From NCBI GenBank assembly GCA_964411505.1, contig CAYPLH010000040.1, positions 1-36,463 on the forward strand: DNA of 36,463 nucleotides. The letters are read 5' to 3'. Below the pieces are notes generated by a model, which was not told the DNA's origin, searched no databases, and saw only the letters and a program-made list of their open reading frames with translations. The stretch is from CAYPLH01 sp964411505 (GTDB taxonomy: Bacteria > Bacillota > Clostridia > CAYPLH01 > DUMO01). Made by a program: the position numbers and the translations under genes. The first letter of the stretch is position 1; each line of letters starts with the position of its first letter. Below, piece after piece: positions 17,665 through 26,473 of this stretch.

Positions 17665-18582
17665 TTATATAATACTTTCTGCTTTCAGCCAATTTAAAAA
17701 ATCTTTTACCTGCTCCCTTAATTCTTCTTCAGCTGTTTGCTTAAGCTCCATCTCATAACTATCATATAGTTTTCTCCGCTCGGCATTACTCTGCTCCTCA
17801 GTAAGCTTTTTATCTTCCCTAAGCTCATGAAATTTTTCATCATATTTTTTATTGATACTTTCAGAAAAAATCATCGGGTCATAGAATATACCAATTGTAT
17901 TACCTTCAGAATTATCTTCCAAACCTTTCTTTAGTGTTTCGGCTGCGGGGATAAGATTATAGCTCTCTACCGAAGCCCATCTATTCTTTTCCTTGTGCCA
18001 GCTCACAAAATCATTCTTGGATATAAACTCGAACCCGATTTTATTCTCCTCGTTATATCCATCCAGCTGTAATGAACCTTTTTCTGTATCCAGCAACTTA
18101 ATTGAATCATTTTTTTCTTCTAATCTTTCAAAATTAAAGATATCTGTAATCGGTATATCAATATTTGACAATACCTTTCCATCCTTTTGAAATTCCAGTT
18201 CCAGTCTTTCTGCCTCTTCCTGTACTACCTCAAAAGCCTCTTCTTCAGAAAGGAATGCCGGAGGTGCAATTGACATGCAGCCATAACTTCCTCGACCGTC
18301 TCCATGTATAAAAAGAGGAGCTACAAATGCCTTTTCTCCTGTGATTTCTTCGGTACTTAATCCTTCTGCTTTCAGACCTGTTCCATTATTTCCTGCATTA
18401 TACGGTAAGTTTTGCTCACAGGCTGTAAGCATCATAGCAATCAAAGAAGATAACGCAACTCCAACCCTAACATTTCCCTTCCATCTTTCGGGTACTTTTT
18501 TTAGTAAGTTAGGATTCAAGTGCACTATGGTTTTATCAGGGTATCTTGGTGGTTTATATTCCTTCAATGGTTGTATTTCCAT
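17665..18582 (-). CDS. Lipoprotein-like partner of the radical SAM enzyme, with GDGRGSYGC motif
   Basis: I do not know a named function for this 305-residue protein. A 38-residue Pro/Lys/Arg-rich head (KEYKPPRYPDK, then a VPERWKGN box) comes before a hydrophobic segment (about 39-54) that ends in LTAC, so C55 could be a lipidated Cys or the segment a simple anchor. A Gly/Asn spacer leads to HGDGRGSYGC (93-102) and then MSIAPPAFLSEEEA. The middle is mixed alpha/beta and the last 60 residues are a charged coiled coil. The start has GGAGG. The head would stay inside the cell, where the radical SAM enzyme could bind it; the GRGSYGC segment is a plausible modification site. Both ideas are inference from context. 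Confidence 0.7.
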   Translation of the reverse strand: MEIQPLKEYKPPRYPDKTIVHLNPNLLKKVPERWKGNVRVGVALSSLIAMMLTACEQNLPYNAGNNGTGLKAEGLSTEEITGEKAFVAPLFIHGDGRGSYGCMSIAPPAFLSEEEAFEVVQEEAERLELEFQKDGKVLSNIDIPITDIFNFERLEEKNDSIKLLDTEKGSLQLDGYNEENKIGFEFISKNDFVSWHKEKNRWASVESYNLIPAAETLKKGLEDNSEGNTIGIFYDPMIFSESINKKYDEKFHELREDKKLTEEQSNAERRKLYDSYEMELKQTAEEELREQVKDFLNWLKAESII

Positions 18583-18667
18583 TTCAAAACCTCCGATTTT
18601 GAGTAAGAATCAATGTTTGTGTCGCTGTAGTATAATAAGTACTATTATTTAATTGACGATAAAACTT

Positions 18668-18696
18668 AAAAAAAGTTCCTGCTATAATTGGGCAGG
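18668..18696 (-). terminator. Terminator-like hairpin after the MFS gene
   Basis: On the minus strand a 5-bp stem, CCTGC with GCAGG, is followed after three bases by a run of seven T. It lies just after the MFS stop and would separate that gene from the radical SAM operon. The stem is short. Confidence 0.45.
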
Positions 18697-18706
18697 TGAG
18701 TTTTCC

Positions 18707-19960
18707 TTATCCACCTTTTCTTCTCTTAAATAATGGCGAAGTTCTCACAACTATGAGGAAACCCACTACAACAGCTGTAGTCACCAGAAAGTTAATAAAA
18801 AAAGTATACTTTAACCCAAAAGCATCAGCTAATAACCCACCCAACGAGCCGCCAACAATCTTGCTTAAACCAGAAACTAAAATTGCATTCATCATTTGAC
18901 CACTGGCTTTGAGCTCCTTTATTACATTAGATCCTACATATTGTGCAAGGCACATGTAAAATACAATGTAACACATTCCATGCATCACCCATATGAGAAT
19001 TATGGTATTAGAAGTAAGTGCCGTGCTGTACAAAAGCCACCTTATGGCATGGATCGCACCGGAAAACAGTAAAATATTTACGATACCAAACTTTTTGTAT
19101 ATCTTATCGAAGAAAATCATGAAAGGAAACTGACTCAAGGAGCCTACCATAATGCCTACACCTATTAATTCAGTGCTTATACCCACTTCTTTACTGTAAA
19201 CCGCGTGAAAGGCATAAAAGAAACCAAGAGTTGTTTCTACAATAAAAGAATAAATGTATATATATGTCAGTTTTTTATCTTTAAAAATTTGTATAGGATT
19301 TACCCTTTTCTTTTTGTTCTGATGCCCTTTAACAGGCGGTATGAAAATGGCCAGCAGCAATGCACCAAATGTCATAATAGAAAATACTAAAAAAATACGG
19401 TCAATTCCGGATGCAAATATCTTTCCGGCAATCCCTGCCATTATAGCATAACCTAAAGAACCTACAGTTCTTATCTTGGAAAATTTAAAATTACCTTCAT
19501 CTGCAAGCTCAAGAGTAATTGTATCACTTAATGGCTTTATTGCAGTTTGAAAGGTAAAGAAAATTCCTGTTGTAGCTGCCAAAAGAATAAGGCGATTACC
19601 ACTTAGAGGCATCAGCCATATAGAACCTACTGCCATAGCTAGACACACTAACAATACATTATTTTTGTAACGTGCCCTGTCGCTTAATGATCCCCATATA
19701 GGCTGCATCAACAGTGCAACAGCTGCACTAATAGATGTAACCAGCCCAATTTGGGAATTGCTTAAATTTATACTTGAATAATAAAGACCTACATATGAAG
19801 TAAAAGCTCCATTACCCATATAAACCAATGAATAGAATAAAGAAATTAAAACTGCAACAGATGCTCCCTTGACTTTCATGATGCTACTCTTTTGCAAAAC
19901 ACTTGCCCCCATATCCGTTCTACATTTTATACTGTTTTCATCTTCAATATCTTTCGGCAT
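18707..19960 (-). CDS. Major facilitator superfamily transporter (MFS_1-like)
   Basis: A 417-residue membrane carrier with about 12 hydrophobic segments after a 30-residue hydrophilic start. The loop between helices 2 and 3 has the MFS signature in the form QPIWGSLSDRARYKN. The overall pattern (GLYYSSINLSNSQIGLVTS at the first external loop, and a central basic loop with NKKKRVNPIQIFKDKK) resembles the LacY/nucleoside-symporter-like MFS group found as orphan genes in Clostridia. ATG 19960 has a GGA-containing site about seven bases upstream. Its neighbours do not define the substrate. It lies between ddh and the radical SAM pair on the same strand. Confidence 0.85.
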   Translation of the reverse strand: MPKDIEDENSIKCRTDMGASVLQKSSIMKVKGASVAVLISLFYSLVYMGNGAFTSYVGLYYSSINLSNSQIGLVTSISAAVALLMQPIWGSLSDRARYKNNVLLVCLAMAVGSIWLMPLSGNRLILLAATTGIFFTFQTAIKPLSDTITLELADEGNFKFSKIRTVGSLGYAIMAGIAGKIFASGIDRIFLVFSIMTFGALLLAIFIPPVKGHQNKKKRVNPIQIFKDKKLTYIYIYSFIVETTLGFFYAFHAVYSKEVGISTELIGVGIMVGSLSQFPFMIFFDKIYKKFGIVNILLFSGAIHAIRWLLYSTALTSNTIILIWVMHGMCYIVFYMCLAQYVGSNVIKELKASGQMMNAILVSGLSKIVGGSLGGLLADAFGLKYTFFINFLVTTAVVVGFLIVVRTSPLFKRRKGG

Positions 19961-20037
19961 GTTAGTCCTATTATAATATTATCTGCAAAAAAGTCAATTC
20001 GAGGTTTGATCTTAAGCGTACCATAAGGAGCTTAAAA

Positions 20038-21015
20038 TTACAGTAATTCCTTTCTAAGTTCAGCCTGCGACTTCGCTGATAAATAGCCTAGCGGTACATC
20101 CAATACAGTCCTTGCTCCACTTTGTCCTTCTTTATTTAATCTGTATGCAGCTCTAGCATATGCAACAAGTATACTGGATGTGAACATAGGGTTGCTGTCA
20201 AGCTTAATTGAAAATTCAATTAAGTGCTTGCTATTGTCTGCTGTATTTCCACTGCGAATGACAAATCCACCATGTGGCATAGCAGAATGATTTTTCCTTA
20301 ACTCTTCTTCCGAAACAAAAGTTACCTTTGTTTCATAATCAACAAAATAGTTAGGCATGTTTTTGATTTCATTTTCAATGTCATTTCTATCTGCACCATC
20401 TTCAGCTACAACATAGCAATCCCTGATGTGCTTCTCTCGGGTAGTTAGATTTGGATTTTTTCCATTCCTTACTTTTTGAATTGCGTCTTCTATGGGAATA
20501 GTATATTGTACACCAGCTTTTACTCCTTTTACTCGCCTTATTGCATCAGAGTGTCCCTGACTCACTCCTCTTCCCCAGAAAGTGTAACCCACACCTTGAG
20601 GCATTACTGCATCCCCAAGCACTCTGTTCATGGAGAACAAGCCTGGATCCCAGCCTACAGATATGACTCCAATTTTGCCAGAAGAGCTTGTAACTTGGTT
20701 CATTATATCAAAATATTCGGGGATTTTTGCATGGGTATCAAAACTGTCAACCGTGTTAAACATTTTTGCAAAAGAAGGACCTTGTTCGGGCAAATCCTTT
20801 GCTGAACCCCCACAAAGAATCATGACATCAATATCATCTTTCATGCGTCTAGCCTCTGAAACCTGCAATACACTTACCAATGCATTTTTATGTTTAATCG
20901 CATCAGGTGACCTTCTTGTAAATATTGCAACAAGCTTCATATCCGGGTTTTGTGATATTGCACTTTCAACACCTCTTCCAAGATTTCCATACCCTACAAT
21001 TCCAATTCTGATCAT
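20038..21015 (-). CDS. ddh: meso-Diaminopimelate dehydrogenase
   Basis: This enzyme makes meso-diaminopimelate in one NADPH-dependent step from tetrahydrodipicolinate, for lysine and peptidoglycan synthesis. The 325-residue length matches the family. Seen features are the Rossmann motif GIVGYGNLGRG (5-15), ILCGGSAKDLPEQGP, VDSFDTHAKIPEY, the GWDPGLFS active-site segment, FWGRGVSQGHSDA and the C-terminal SARTVLDVP-like segment (GARTVLDVPLGYL). The start ATG 21015 has GAGAGGAG about nine bases upstream. It stands alone here, without dap genes, between an AraC regulator and an MFS gene on the same strand. Confidence 0.96.
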   Translation of the reverse strand: MIRIGIVGYGNLGRGVESAISQNPDMKLVAIFTRRSPDAIKHKNALVSVLQVSEARRMKDDIDVMILCGGSAKDLPEQGPSFAKMFNTVDSFDTHAKIPEYFDIMNQVTSSSGKIGVISVGWDPGLFSMNRVLGDAVMPQGVGYTFWGRGVSQGHSDAIRRVKGVKAGVQYTIPIEDAIQKVRNGKNPNLTTREKHIRDCYVVAEDGADRNDIENEIKNMPNYFVDYETKVTFVSEEELRKNHSAMPHGGFVIRSGNTADNSKHLIEFSIKLDSNPMFTSSILVAYARAAYRLNKEGQSGARTVLDVPLGYLSAKSQAELRKELL

Positions 21016-21172
21016 ATTTTAAAACTCCTCTCTTAATGCAAAACTTCTAACCACTTTCTTAAATAATACCACAGTTTATATCTCTATTTCTACTCTCAAA
21101 TGTTATGTCACGCTTTCGTCCGCATATTATGTTGTTAAATCCGCATTGAAAAGGCTACCATCTTTGTATGTT

Positions 21173-22054
21173 TTAAACCGAAGATTGGCTTTGCATCCTG
21201 TATTGTGATGGAGCTAATCCAGTGTGCCTTTTGAAAATGTTGGCAAAATAAAATTCATTCTTAAAGCCGGTTTGGTATGCTATAGTGTGAATAAGCATAT
21301 TTGTATTCAGAATAAGCTTTTTTGCTTCTTCTATCCTAATTTCATTTAATTTTTCAATTATTGTTTGACCAGTATCTCTTTTAAATATTCTTGCAATATG
21401 TCGGTAGCTTATATTGAGAGCATCAGATATTTCCTGAACCTTAAGTTCACGATCATAGTATTCCAAAAGATATAAGAGAACCTGCTGGGTAAGGATGGTA
21501 TCCCGGTTATCAAACGCAACCTTGCCTATATCCCCTTCATTCATCAAATTACTTAAATAAACTAACCACTTAATAAATTCAAGCTGAATTTGAATCTCTG
21601 ATTTATTCCTTATAGCTTGTATAAATTTATGCATTTCAATCTTTACAGCATATGGACGAGATTCAGACAGATTTCTTATAAGTGATTCTGCAATTCCCGA
21701 CACTCCTTCATTCTCAATTGAAAGACATATTCTTTCAGCCTTCCATCTCAGGCAAAGTCCATCATCACCTATACTTTTGTAATTCCTGTGACTATGCACT
21801 CTGCCCGGAGGAATCAGGAAATACTCCCCAGCTTTGACCGCAAACTCTTTACCTTCTAAAGTCGTATAGACAGTTCCTTGGGAAATATAATTAAACTCAA
21901 ACCAAGGGTGCTGATGCGTAGGCACACTCCAGTTTATAGGATGTAGTGCAGATATCGCATCTAACAGCGTAATTTTTAGATCATTAAAAAAAATATGTTT
22001 TGTAATTATTTTCGAAAGATCACCCAGCTTATTATTCCATTCTGAAGTATACAC
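21173..22054 (-). CDS. AraC-family transcriptional regulator with cupin-like sensor domain
   Basis: The N-terminal half is an AraC-type cupin: HQHPWFEFNYISQG, GKEFAVKAGEYFLIPPGRVHSH. The C-terminal 100 residues hold two helix-turn-helix motifs, with LKVQEISDALNISYRHIARIFKRDTG and a second helix ending in GFKNEFYFANIFKRHTG (each motif is quoted only as landmarks), then LAPSQYR. I place the start at GTG 22054, because AGGATGG upstream makes a better ribosome site than anything before ATG 22066; both are possible. It follows the sialidase-like gene by 226 bases on the same strand and most likely controls the glycan genes in response to an intracellular sugar. Confidence 0.85.
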   Translation of the reverse strand: MYTSEWNNKLGDLSKIITKHIFFNDLKITLLDAISALHPINWSVPTHQHPWFEFNYISQGTVYTTLEGKEFAVKAGEYFLIPPGRVHSHRNYKSIGDDGLCLRWKAERICLSIENEGVSGIAESLIRNLSESRPYAVKIEMHKFIQAIRNKSEIQIQLEFIKWLVYLSNLMNEGDIGKVAFDNRDTILTQQVLLYLLEYYDRELKVQEISDALNISYRHIARIFKRDTGQTIIEKLNEIRIEEAKKLILNTNMLIHTIAYQTGFKNEFYFANIFKRHTGLAPSQYRMQSQSSV

Positions 22055-22280
22055 TAATATCACCATCCTACTGAATATAACATAATAATTCTACGCAATA
22101 CATCCTTCAAAATACGCTTAAAACAAAAATATTTGGTTTATGCATATAAAAAATCCTTTCTTTGTTTTTCTGATCAATACTTGCATTTAAATAAAACATT
22201 TCAGTATTCACAGAACATTCTCAATTTCTTTTGGAACAAGCCATCATTGTTCACAGCTATTCACCCCTCGCTATTTCTGA

Positions 22281-23456
22281 TTAACACAAAGATGAAAGGC
22301 AAAACCTGCAAATATTAATATCTTCTTTACAGGTTGAATATATAACATACATATTATCCTCCATAATATGATATACCGGATAACCATATCTACCACCCTT
22401 CATATTTCCAGGCATTCGTGGTTTTCTTATTTGTTCTTCACCAATAATAAAGTGTTTGTCAAATATCGTACCATCGTTACTGATCTGAACAACTAAAGGT
22501 GTTCTCGGACTCATATATTCGGGACAGCTTACTGCAATAAATCTACCGTCTGGGAGTCTTCCGAAGTGAAACCTGTTTCCACAGTCACTAAACCCGGTAT
22601 AAACAGGGTCGCTCCATGTCTCCCCATCGTCATAGCTTTCCGTTACCGCAAGAAGACCTGCTTCCTTTGCTGTTCTAAGCATCATATGTATTACCTCATC
22701 ATCAGTCTGATAAAAGGAAGCTTCGCAAAAACCATGTGATAAACCCCTTCTTTTTAATTCCCTTTGAAACCGTCCAGGTCCATCAATAAAATCTTCTGAC
22801 AATCCATATATACCTGTCTTTTTCCACCCTGAAATTCCTTCAGCATCATCTGTATAAGGAAACAGGAGGTGCCCCGGAATAATCAATCGTCCGCTTTTTA
22901 GCTCTGCAGGAGGCATATTGGGTATAAACCCTTCAATGCATCCAACCGGCTCAGACCAGGTTGCTCCCAAATTATCCGATACAATAATTTCTGCCTTTTC
23001 CCCAAATGACCAAAAATCCTCATCTGCCGGCCATAATCTTTTGCCTATCGGGATTCTTTCAGGAGGGCTTGAATCCTTGATCAAAGCTTTATCTGAGTAT
23101 TCATATGAACCATAATAGGCAATCAGCTTGTTATTAAATTTCCTTATGCCCATGGATGTAATAATGGCATCTGCATATTTACCCGGTTTACAATCTACTA
23201 CAGGAAATGCATCGCTCCAAGTATCTCCTTTGTCATCAGAAGTTGACATCACCATTTTTTGTCCGGGATCATCTTCATTTTTAAACCCACAAGACCATGT
23301 AGCAATAAGCTTTCCATTAATAGAGGTTAATTGTGCATGGTGACTATAAGCATAACCTTCTTTTCCTGTAAAAACATTTATATGCTCCACACTAATCTTT
23401 TTAGCTTTTACTTTTTTCCAGCAATTTGTAATTGGTGATTCTACAGCATATTTCAT
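22281..23456 (-). CDS. BNR/Asp-box sialidase-like protein, cytoplasmic
   Basis: The protein is a six-bladed propeller of the sialidase type. Asp-box repeats (S-x-D-x-G-x-T-W) are seen as SDDKGDTWSD, SDNLGATWSEP and SYDDGETWSDP. The start is ATG 23456, since AAGGAGA lies seven bases upstream; the open frame continues 55 codons further but without a site, into a terminator region. The result is 391 residues with no signal peptide or anchor, so it should act inside the cell, on glycans brought in by the adjacent ABC transporter. A true GH33 sialidase, or another exo-glycosidase or lyase on the same fold, are both possible. No nan genes (lyase, epimerase) are present in the window, which weakens a sialic-acid role. 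Confidence 0.75.
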   Translation of the reverse strand: MKYAVESPITNCWKKVKAKKISVEHINVFTGKEGYAYSHHAQLTSINGKLIATWSCGFKNEDDPGQKMVMSTSDDKGDTWSDAFPVVDCKPGKYADAIITSMGIRKFNNKLIAYYGSYEYSDKALIKDSSPPERIPIGKRLWPADEDFWSFGEKAEIIVSDNLGATWSEPVGCIEGFIPNMPPAELKSGRLIIPGHLLFPYTDDAEGISGWKKTGIYGLSEDFIDGPGRFQRELKRRGLSHGFCEASFYQTDDEVIHMMLRTAKEAGLLAVTESYDDGETWSDPVYTGFSDCGNRFHFGRLPDGRFIAVSCPEYMSPRTPLVVQISNDGTIFDKHFIIGEEQIRKPRMPGNMKGGRYGYPVYHIMEDNMYVIYSTCKEDINICRFCLSSLC

Positions 23457-23560
23457 AAGTTTTCTCCTTATAGACTTTTTACTTAAACAAACGCAACTTA
23501 AGATAAGTATGAATAAATTTATTTCGTAAATGCTATAATCACAATGTAAAGTATTCTTAT

Positions 23561-23594
23561 AAAACTGACGGCTCATTAGTAAGCCGTCAGTTTT
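23561..23594. terminator. Strong bidirectional-type hairpin upstream of the sialidase-like gene
   Basis: A perfect 13-bp stem, AAAACTGACGGCT (23561-23573) with AGCCGTCAGTTTT (23582-23594), has an 8-base loop. It carries short A and T tracts on either side, as bidirectional terminators do. With the hairpin at 23647-23682 it would insulate the solute-binding gene from the sialidase-like gene, so the latter probably has its own promoter within 23457-23560. Confidence 0.75.
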
Positions 23595-23646
23595 ACCTTT
23601 AGTGGACTTTGAAAGATGCACTGTGTAGAATTATAACGTTCCCTGT

Positions 23647-23682
23647 AAAAATCGGGCGGGGCAAGGGTGCCCCCGAGCTTTT
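23647..23682 (-). terminator. Terminator of the sugar ABC transporter genes
   Basis: On the minus strand, AAAAGCTCGGGGGCA (23682-23668) pairs with TGCCCCGCCCG (23663-23653) and a TTTTT run follows. It is a GC-rich stem in AT-rich DNA, 54 bases after the stop of the binding-protein gene. The core is shared with hairpins at 13266-13310 and 30248-30281. Confidence 0.85.
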
Positions 23683-23735
23683 AATTAATAAAACAAGATA
23701 GTATCCAATGCAACCTTTCTGTTGCTTACTAGAAC

Positions 23736-25289
23736 TTATTTGTTCTCTTTCTTCAGATAAAGATCATTTGCTTCCTTTATTACCTGTTCTCCTCCAGCTC
23801 TCATCCATGAGTTAATGAAATTTTCATACCCCATGTCAATATCTAAATCACCTGATATCGCTTTCATAAAAAACTGATCACGGATGTTTTGCAAGTCTAC
23901 AGAATACCTTAGCATAGACTCTGTTTGTTCATACAGAGCGCTTACATAATGCCAATTATTATCAGCATAGTCTTTAATAACTTGCCTGATTAAAGGTGAT
24001 ACATCATAGGTAATCTGTGGCTTCTGGAATATCCTTACAAAGGTAAGAAGTCCCAACTCAACTTGTTTGCTGACAAAATCTTCTTTAATACGGTATGTTC
24101 CATTTTCATCAACATGAAAATGCTCATCTTTGATGCCGTATGATGTCAGTATATAACCTTCTTCAGTAGCAAGGTAATCTAGTAGTTCCATTACCTTCTC
24201 AGGATGTTTTGAATCTTTGGAAATGAAACAGTATTCTCCTTCTGTAGGCGCATACTGTACAACCGCTGCCTGATGACCATTAGGACCAATTGGTGGTGGA
24301 ATGGCTATTCTCAAGGCATTAGGATTGTTGGCCTTAAAGTTCTCGTAGTTTCCATTACCCTCTTCAAGTGTAGCGTAGTTTAGATTTTGAATTCCAAGCT
24401 TGCCATTAAGCCAAAGCAGGCTATTGTGTTGCTGGCGAGTATGAATTAATGCTTCCGGATGCATCAGACCTTCTGTATAAACTTTGTTCATAAACCTTAA
24501 TGCATCTTTTACTTCCGGTTTAGTCTCTCCAAGAACTATTTGTCCTTCTTCCTCATACCAGCAGTCAGGCTGTGCCCCATAGGCTCCAAACCATAAACCA
24601 ACTGTACTCCACAAATTGTTCCAAGCTCCAATACCATAGGTATCATCCTCACCATTTCGATCAGGATCATTAAATGTAAACGCACGGGCAGTCTCATAAA
24701 ATTCACCCAACGTTACTGGTATATCAAGCTCTAATGTATCAAGCCAATCTTTTCTTATCTGTGTTACAAAAGCATGAGGATTGTTCCTGTTTTGAATTCC
24801 ATATATCTTTCCATTTCTTTCGAAGACCGCATGATAGTCTTCTTTTATAGAATTCATCAAATTAGTACCATATTTCTCCATCAATTCATTCATCGGTAAA
24901 GCAATGTTATCCTCAACCATACTATCCATTATGCCTAAATCTGTTACCTGAAACAGATCAGGCATTTTATCACCCGATGCCAACATAAGACTAACTTTGC
25001 TATCAAGATCTTCATAGGGTACAAATGTTCTTGACACGATTTTAATATTCAACTTTTTTTCAATCAATTCTGAAATAAAATCACTTTGACTCATATCAGG
25101 AATTTGTTGTGATGAAAGACCTTGCAACAATCTAATTTCAGCTATTTGGGGCTGAACTTCATTTGTATTAATTGATACATTGTCTCCTTCGGTACCTTCC
25201 TTTTCCTTGCCTGTGCTTACACATGATACCATTCCAATCAGGAAAATCATACACATAAAAACACATAACGCTTTTTTAACCAACTTCAT
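23736..25289 (-). CDS. Extracellular solute-binding lipoprotein of a carbohydrate ABC transporter
   Basis: This is the substrate-binding subunit, held on the outer face of the membrane by a lipid. The signal peptide ends in a lipobox, MVSC, with the lipidated Cys at residue 23. The mature protein (517 residues in all) has the two-lobed type I sugar-binding form of the LplA/YtcQ family that goes with LplB/LplC-type permeases. Landmarks are SDFISELIEKKLNIKI, LASGDKMPDLFQ and the FTFNDPDRNGEDDTYGIG segment typical of this group, then a YFSK-like C-terminal block. ATG 25289 has an AGGAGG-type site. It follows the two permease genes on the same strand, and a strong terminator lies downstream. Oligosaccharides of plant or host origin are the usual ligands. 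Confidence 0.92.
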   Translation of the reverse strand: MKLVKKALCVFMCMIFLIGMVSCVSTGKEKEGTEGDNVSINTNEVQPQIAEIRLLQGLSSQQIPDMSQSDFISELIEKKLNIKIVSRTFVPYEDLDSKVSLMLASGDKMPDLFQVTDLGIMDSMVEDNIALPMNELMEKYGTNLMNSIKEDYHAVFERNGKIYGIQNRNNPHAFVTQIRKDWLDTLELDIPVTLGEFYETARAFTFNDPDRNGEDDTYGIGAWNNLWSTVGLWFGAYGAQPDCWYEEEGQIVLGETKPEVKDALRFMNKVYTEGLMHPEALIHTRQQHNSLLWLNGKLGIQNLNYATLEEGNGNYENFKANNPNALRIAIPPPIGPNGHQAAVVQYAPTEGEYCFISKDSKHPEKVMELLDYLATEEGYILTSYGIKDEHFHVDENGTYRIKEDFVSKQVELGLLTFVRIFQKPQITYDVSPLIRQVIKDYADNNWHYVSALYEQTESMLRYSVDLQNIRDQFFMKAISGDLDIDMGYENFINSWMRAGGEQVIKEANDLYLKKENK

Positions 25290-25514
25290 AAGATTTACCT
25301 CCTCCCATCTTTTAAGCTTTCTTAATTATTTCAGTTATAACACATTATTAGACTACATTATGATCCGGTTACGATAATCATTTCAATGGTACATGCTAAC
25401 AGTTGTATTTAAAACTGTTGCATGGTTACTCCTGTAGAACAATAGATTTTCGGCATGTTAAAAAGATCGTGAAAGACATTGAAGACATTACCTATATGAC
25501 TTACCATGTCGCAC

Positions 25515-26390
25515 CTAACCTTTGATCGATCCAACCATCACCCCCTTCACAAAATATTTTTGCAGATAAGGGTAAACAAGAACAATTGGGATTACCGCAA
25601 CCATAATTATAGCATTTCTATAAGCTGGATTACTTATATCAATTGCACCTTTTATACTGTCAAGATCATCAAAGTAATCCTGTTTTTGCACAATAATTCT
25701 TCTTAAAACCGCCTGAATTACCCATTTCCTGGTATCATTAATATAAATAATACACTTGAAAAATTCATTCCAGTGGCTAACTGCATAAAACAGAGCTAGT
25801 GTAGCCAGAATTGGCATGGATATTGGTAGTATTATGTAAGCAAGTATTTTTAATTGTCTTGCTCCATCTATTTTAGCAGACTCCTCCATTTCTTCAGGTA
25901 TGCTCATGAAGAAATTTCTCATCAAAAACATGTTGTAAGCGCTCATTGCATTGGGCACTATTAATGACCAAAGGGAATCTATCAGCCCTGTTCTTTGAAC
26001 GATAATATATGTTGGAATTAGACCTCCTCCAAATAGCATTGTAAAAAAAATGAAAAATGTTATAGGTGCTCTAAATTTTAAATTTCTTTTAGAAAGAGGG
26101 TATGCAGCTAGAATTGTCATGAAAAGATTGATTACTGTACCGACTACAGTTACAAATATTGTATTTTTATAACCGGTGTGCAAAAATTTCTGTTGCAATA
26201 CCTTAACATAACTTTCAATGGAAAATGAATTTGGCAAAAAATAAAGCTGCTTCCCTATTACTGTCTTCGGATCACTCAAGGAATATATAAAGCTGTTCCA
26301 AAATGGATAAATCATAATTAATGCAATTATTGACACTAATATATAATTAATTATATCGAACCAGATATCGTTTGAACGAATTTTTCTCAT
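25515..26390 (-). CDS. Carbohydrate ABC transporter permease, LplC/YtcP type
   Basis: The second permease of the sugar importer. Six hydrophobic segments and the EAA loop (EEMEESAKIDGARQLKI, then LPISMPILATL) are clear. It ends in the short tail FVKGVMVGSIKG, which is characteristic of this subfamily. I use ATG 26390 (291 residues), because AAGGTGG lies five bases upstream; the GTG at 26399 falls inside that site. The partner permease ends 83 bases upstream on the same strand, and the solute-binding protein follows after 225 bases in which I see no clear feature. Confidence 0.92.
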   Translation of the reverse strand: MRKIRSNDIWFDIINYILVSIIALIMIYPFWNSFIYSLSDPKTVIGKQLYFLPNSFSIESYVKVLQQKFLHTGYKNTIFVTVVGTVINLFMTILAAYPLSKRNLKFRAPITFFIFFTMLFGGGLIPTYIIVQRTGLIDSLWSLIVPNAMSAYNMFLMRNFFMSIPEEMEESAKIDGARQLKILAYIILPISMPILATLALFYAVSHWNEFFKCIIYINDTRKWVIQAVLRRIIVQKQDYFDDLDSIKGAIDISNPAYRNAIIMVAVIPIVLVYPYLQKYFVKGVMVGSIKG

Positions 26391-26473
26391 AAATACCACC
26401 TTTGTTCATAAAAATCAAGGTCTATTTGGATTGATTTTAAAAATGAATATTGAACACAAATTATTAGCAATAC

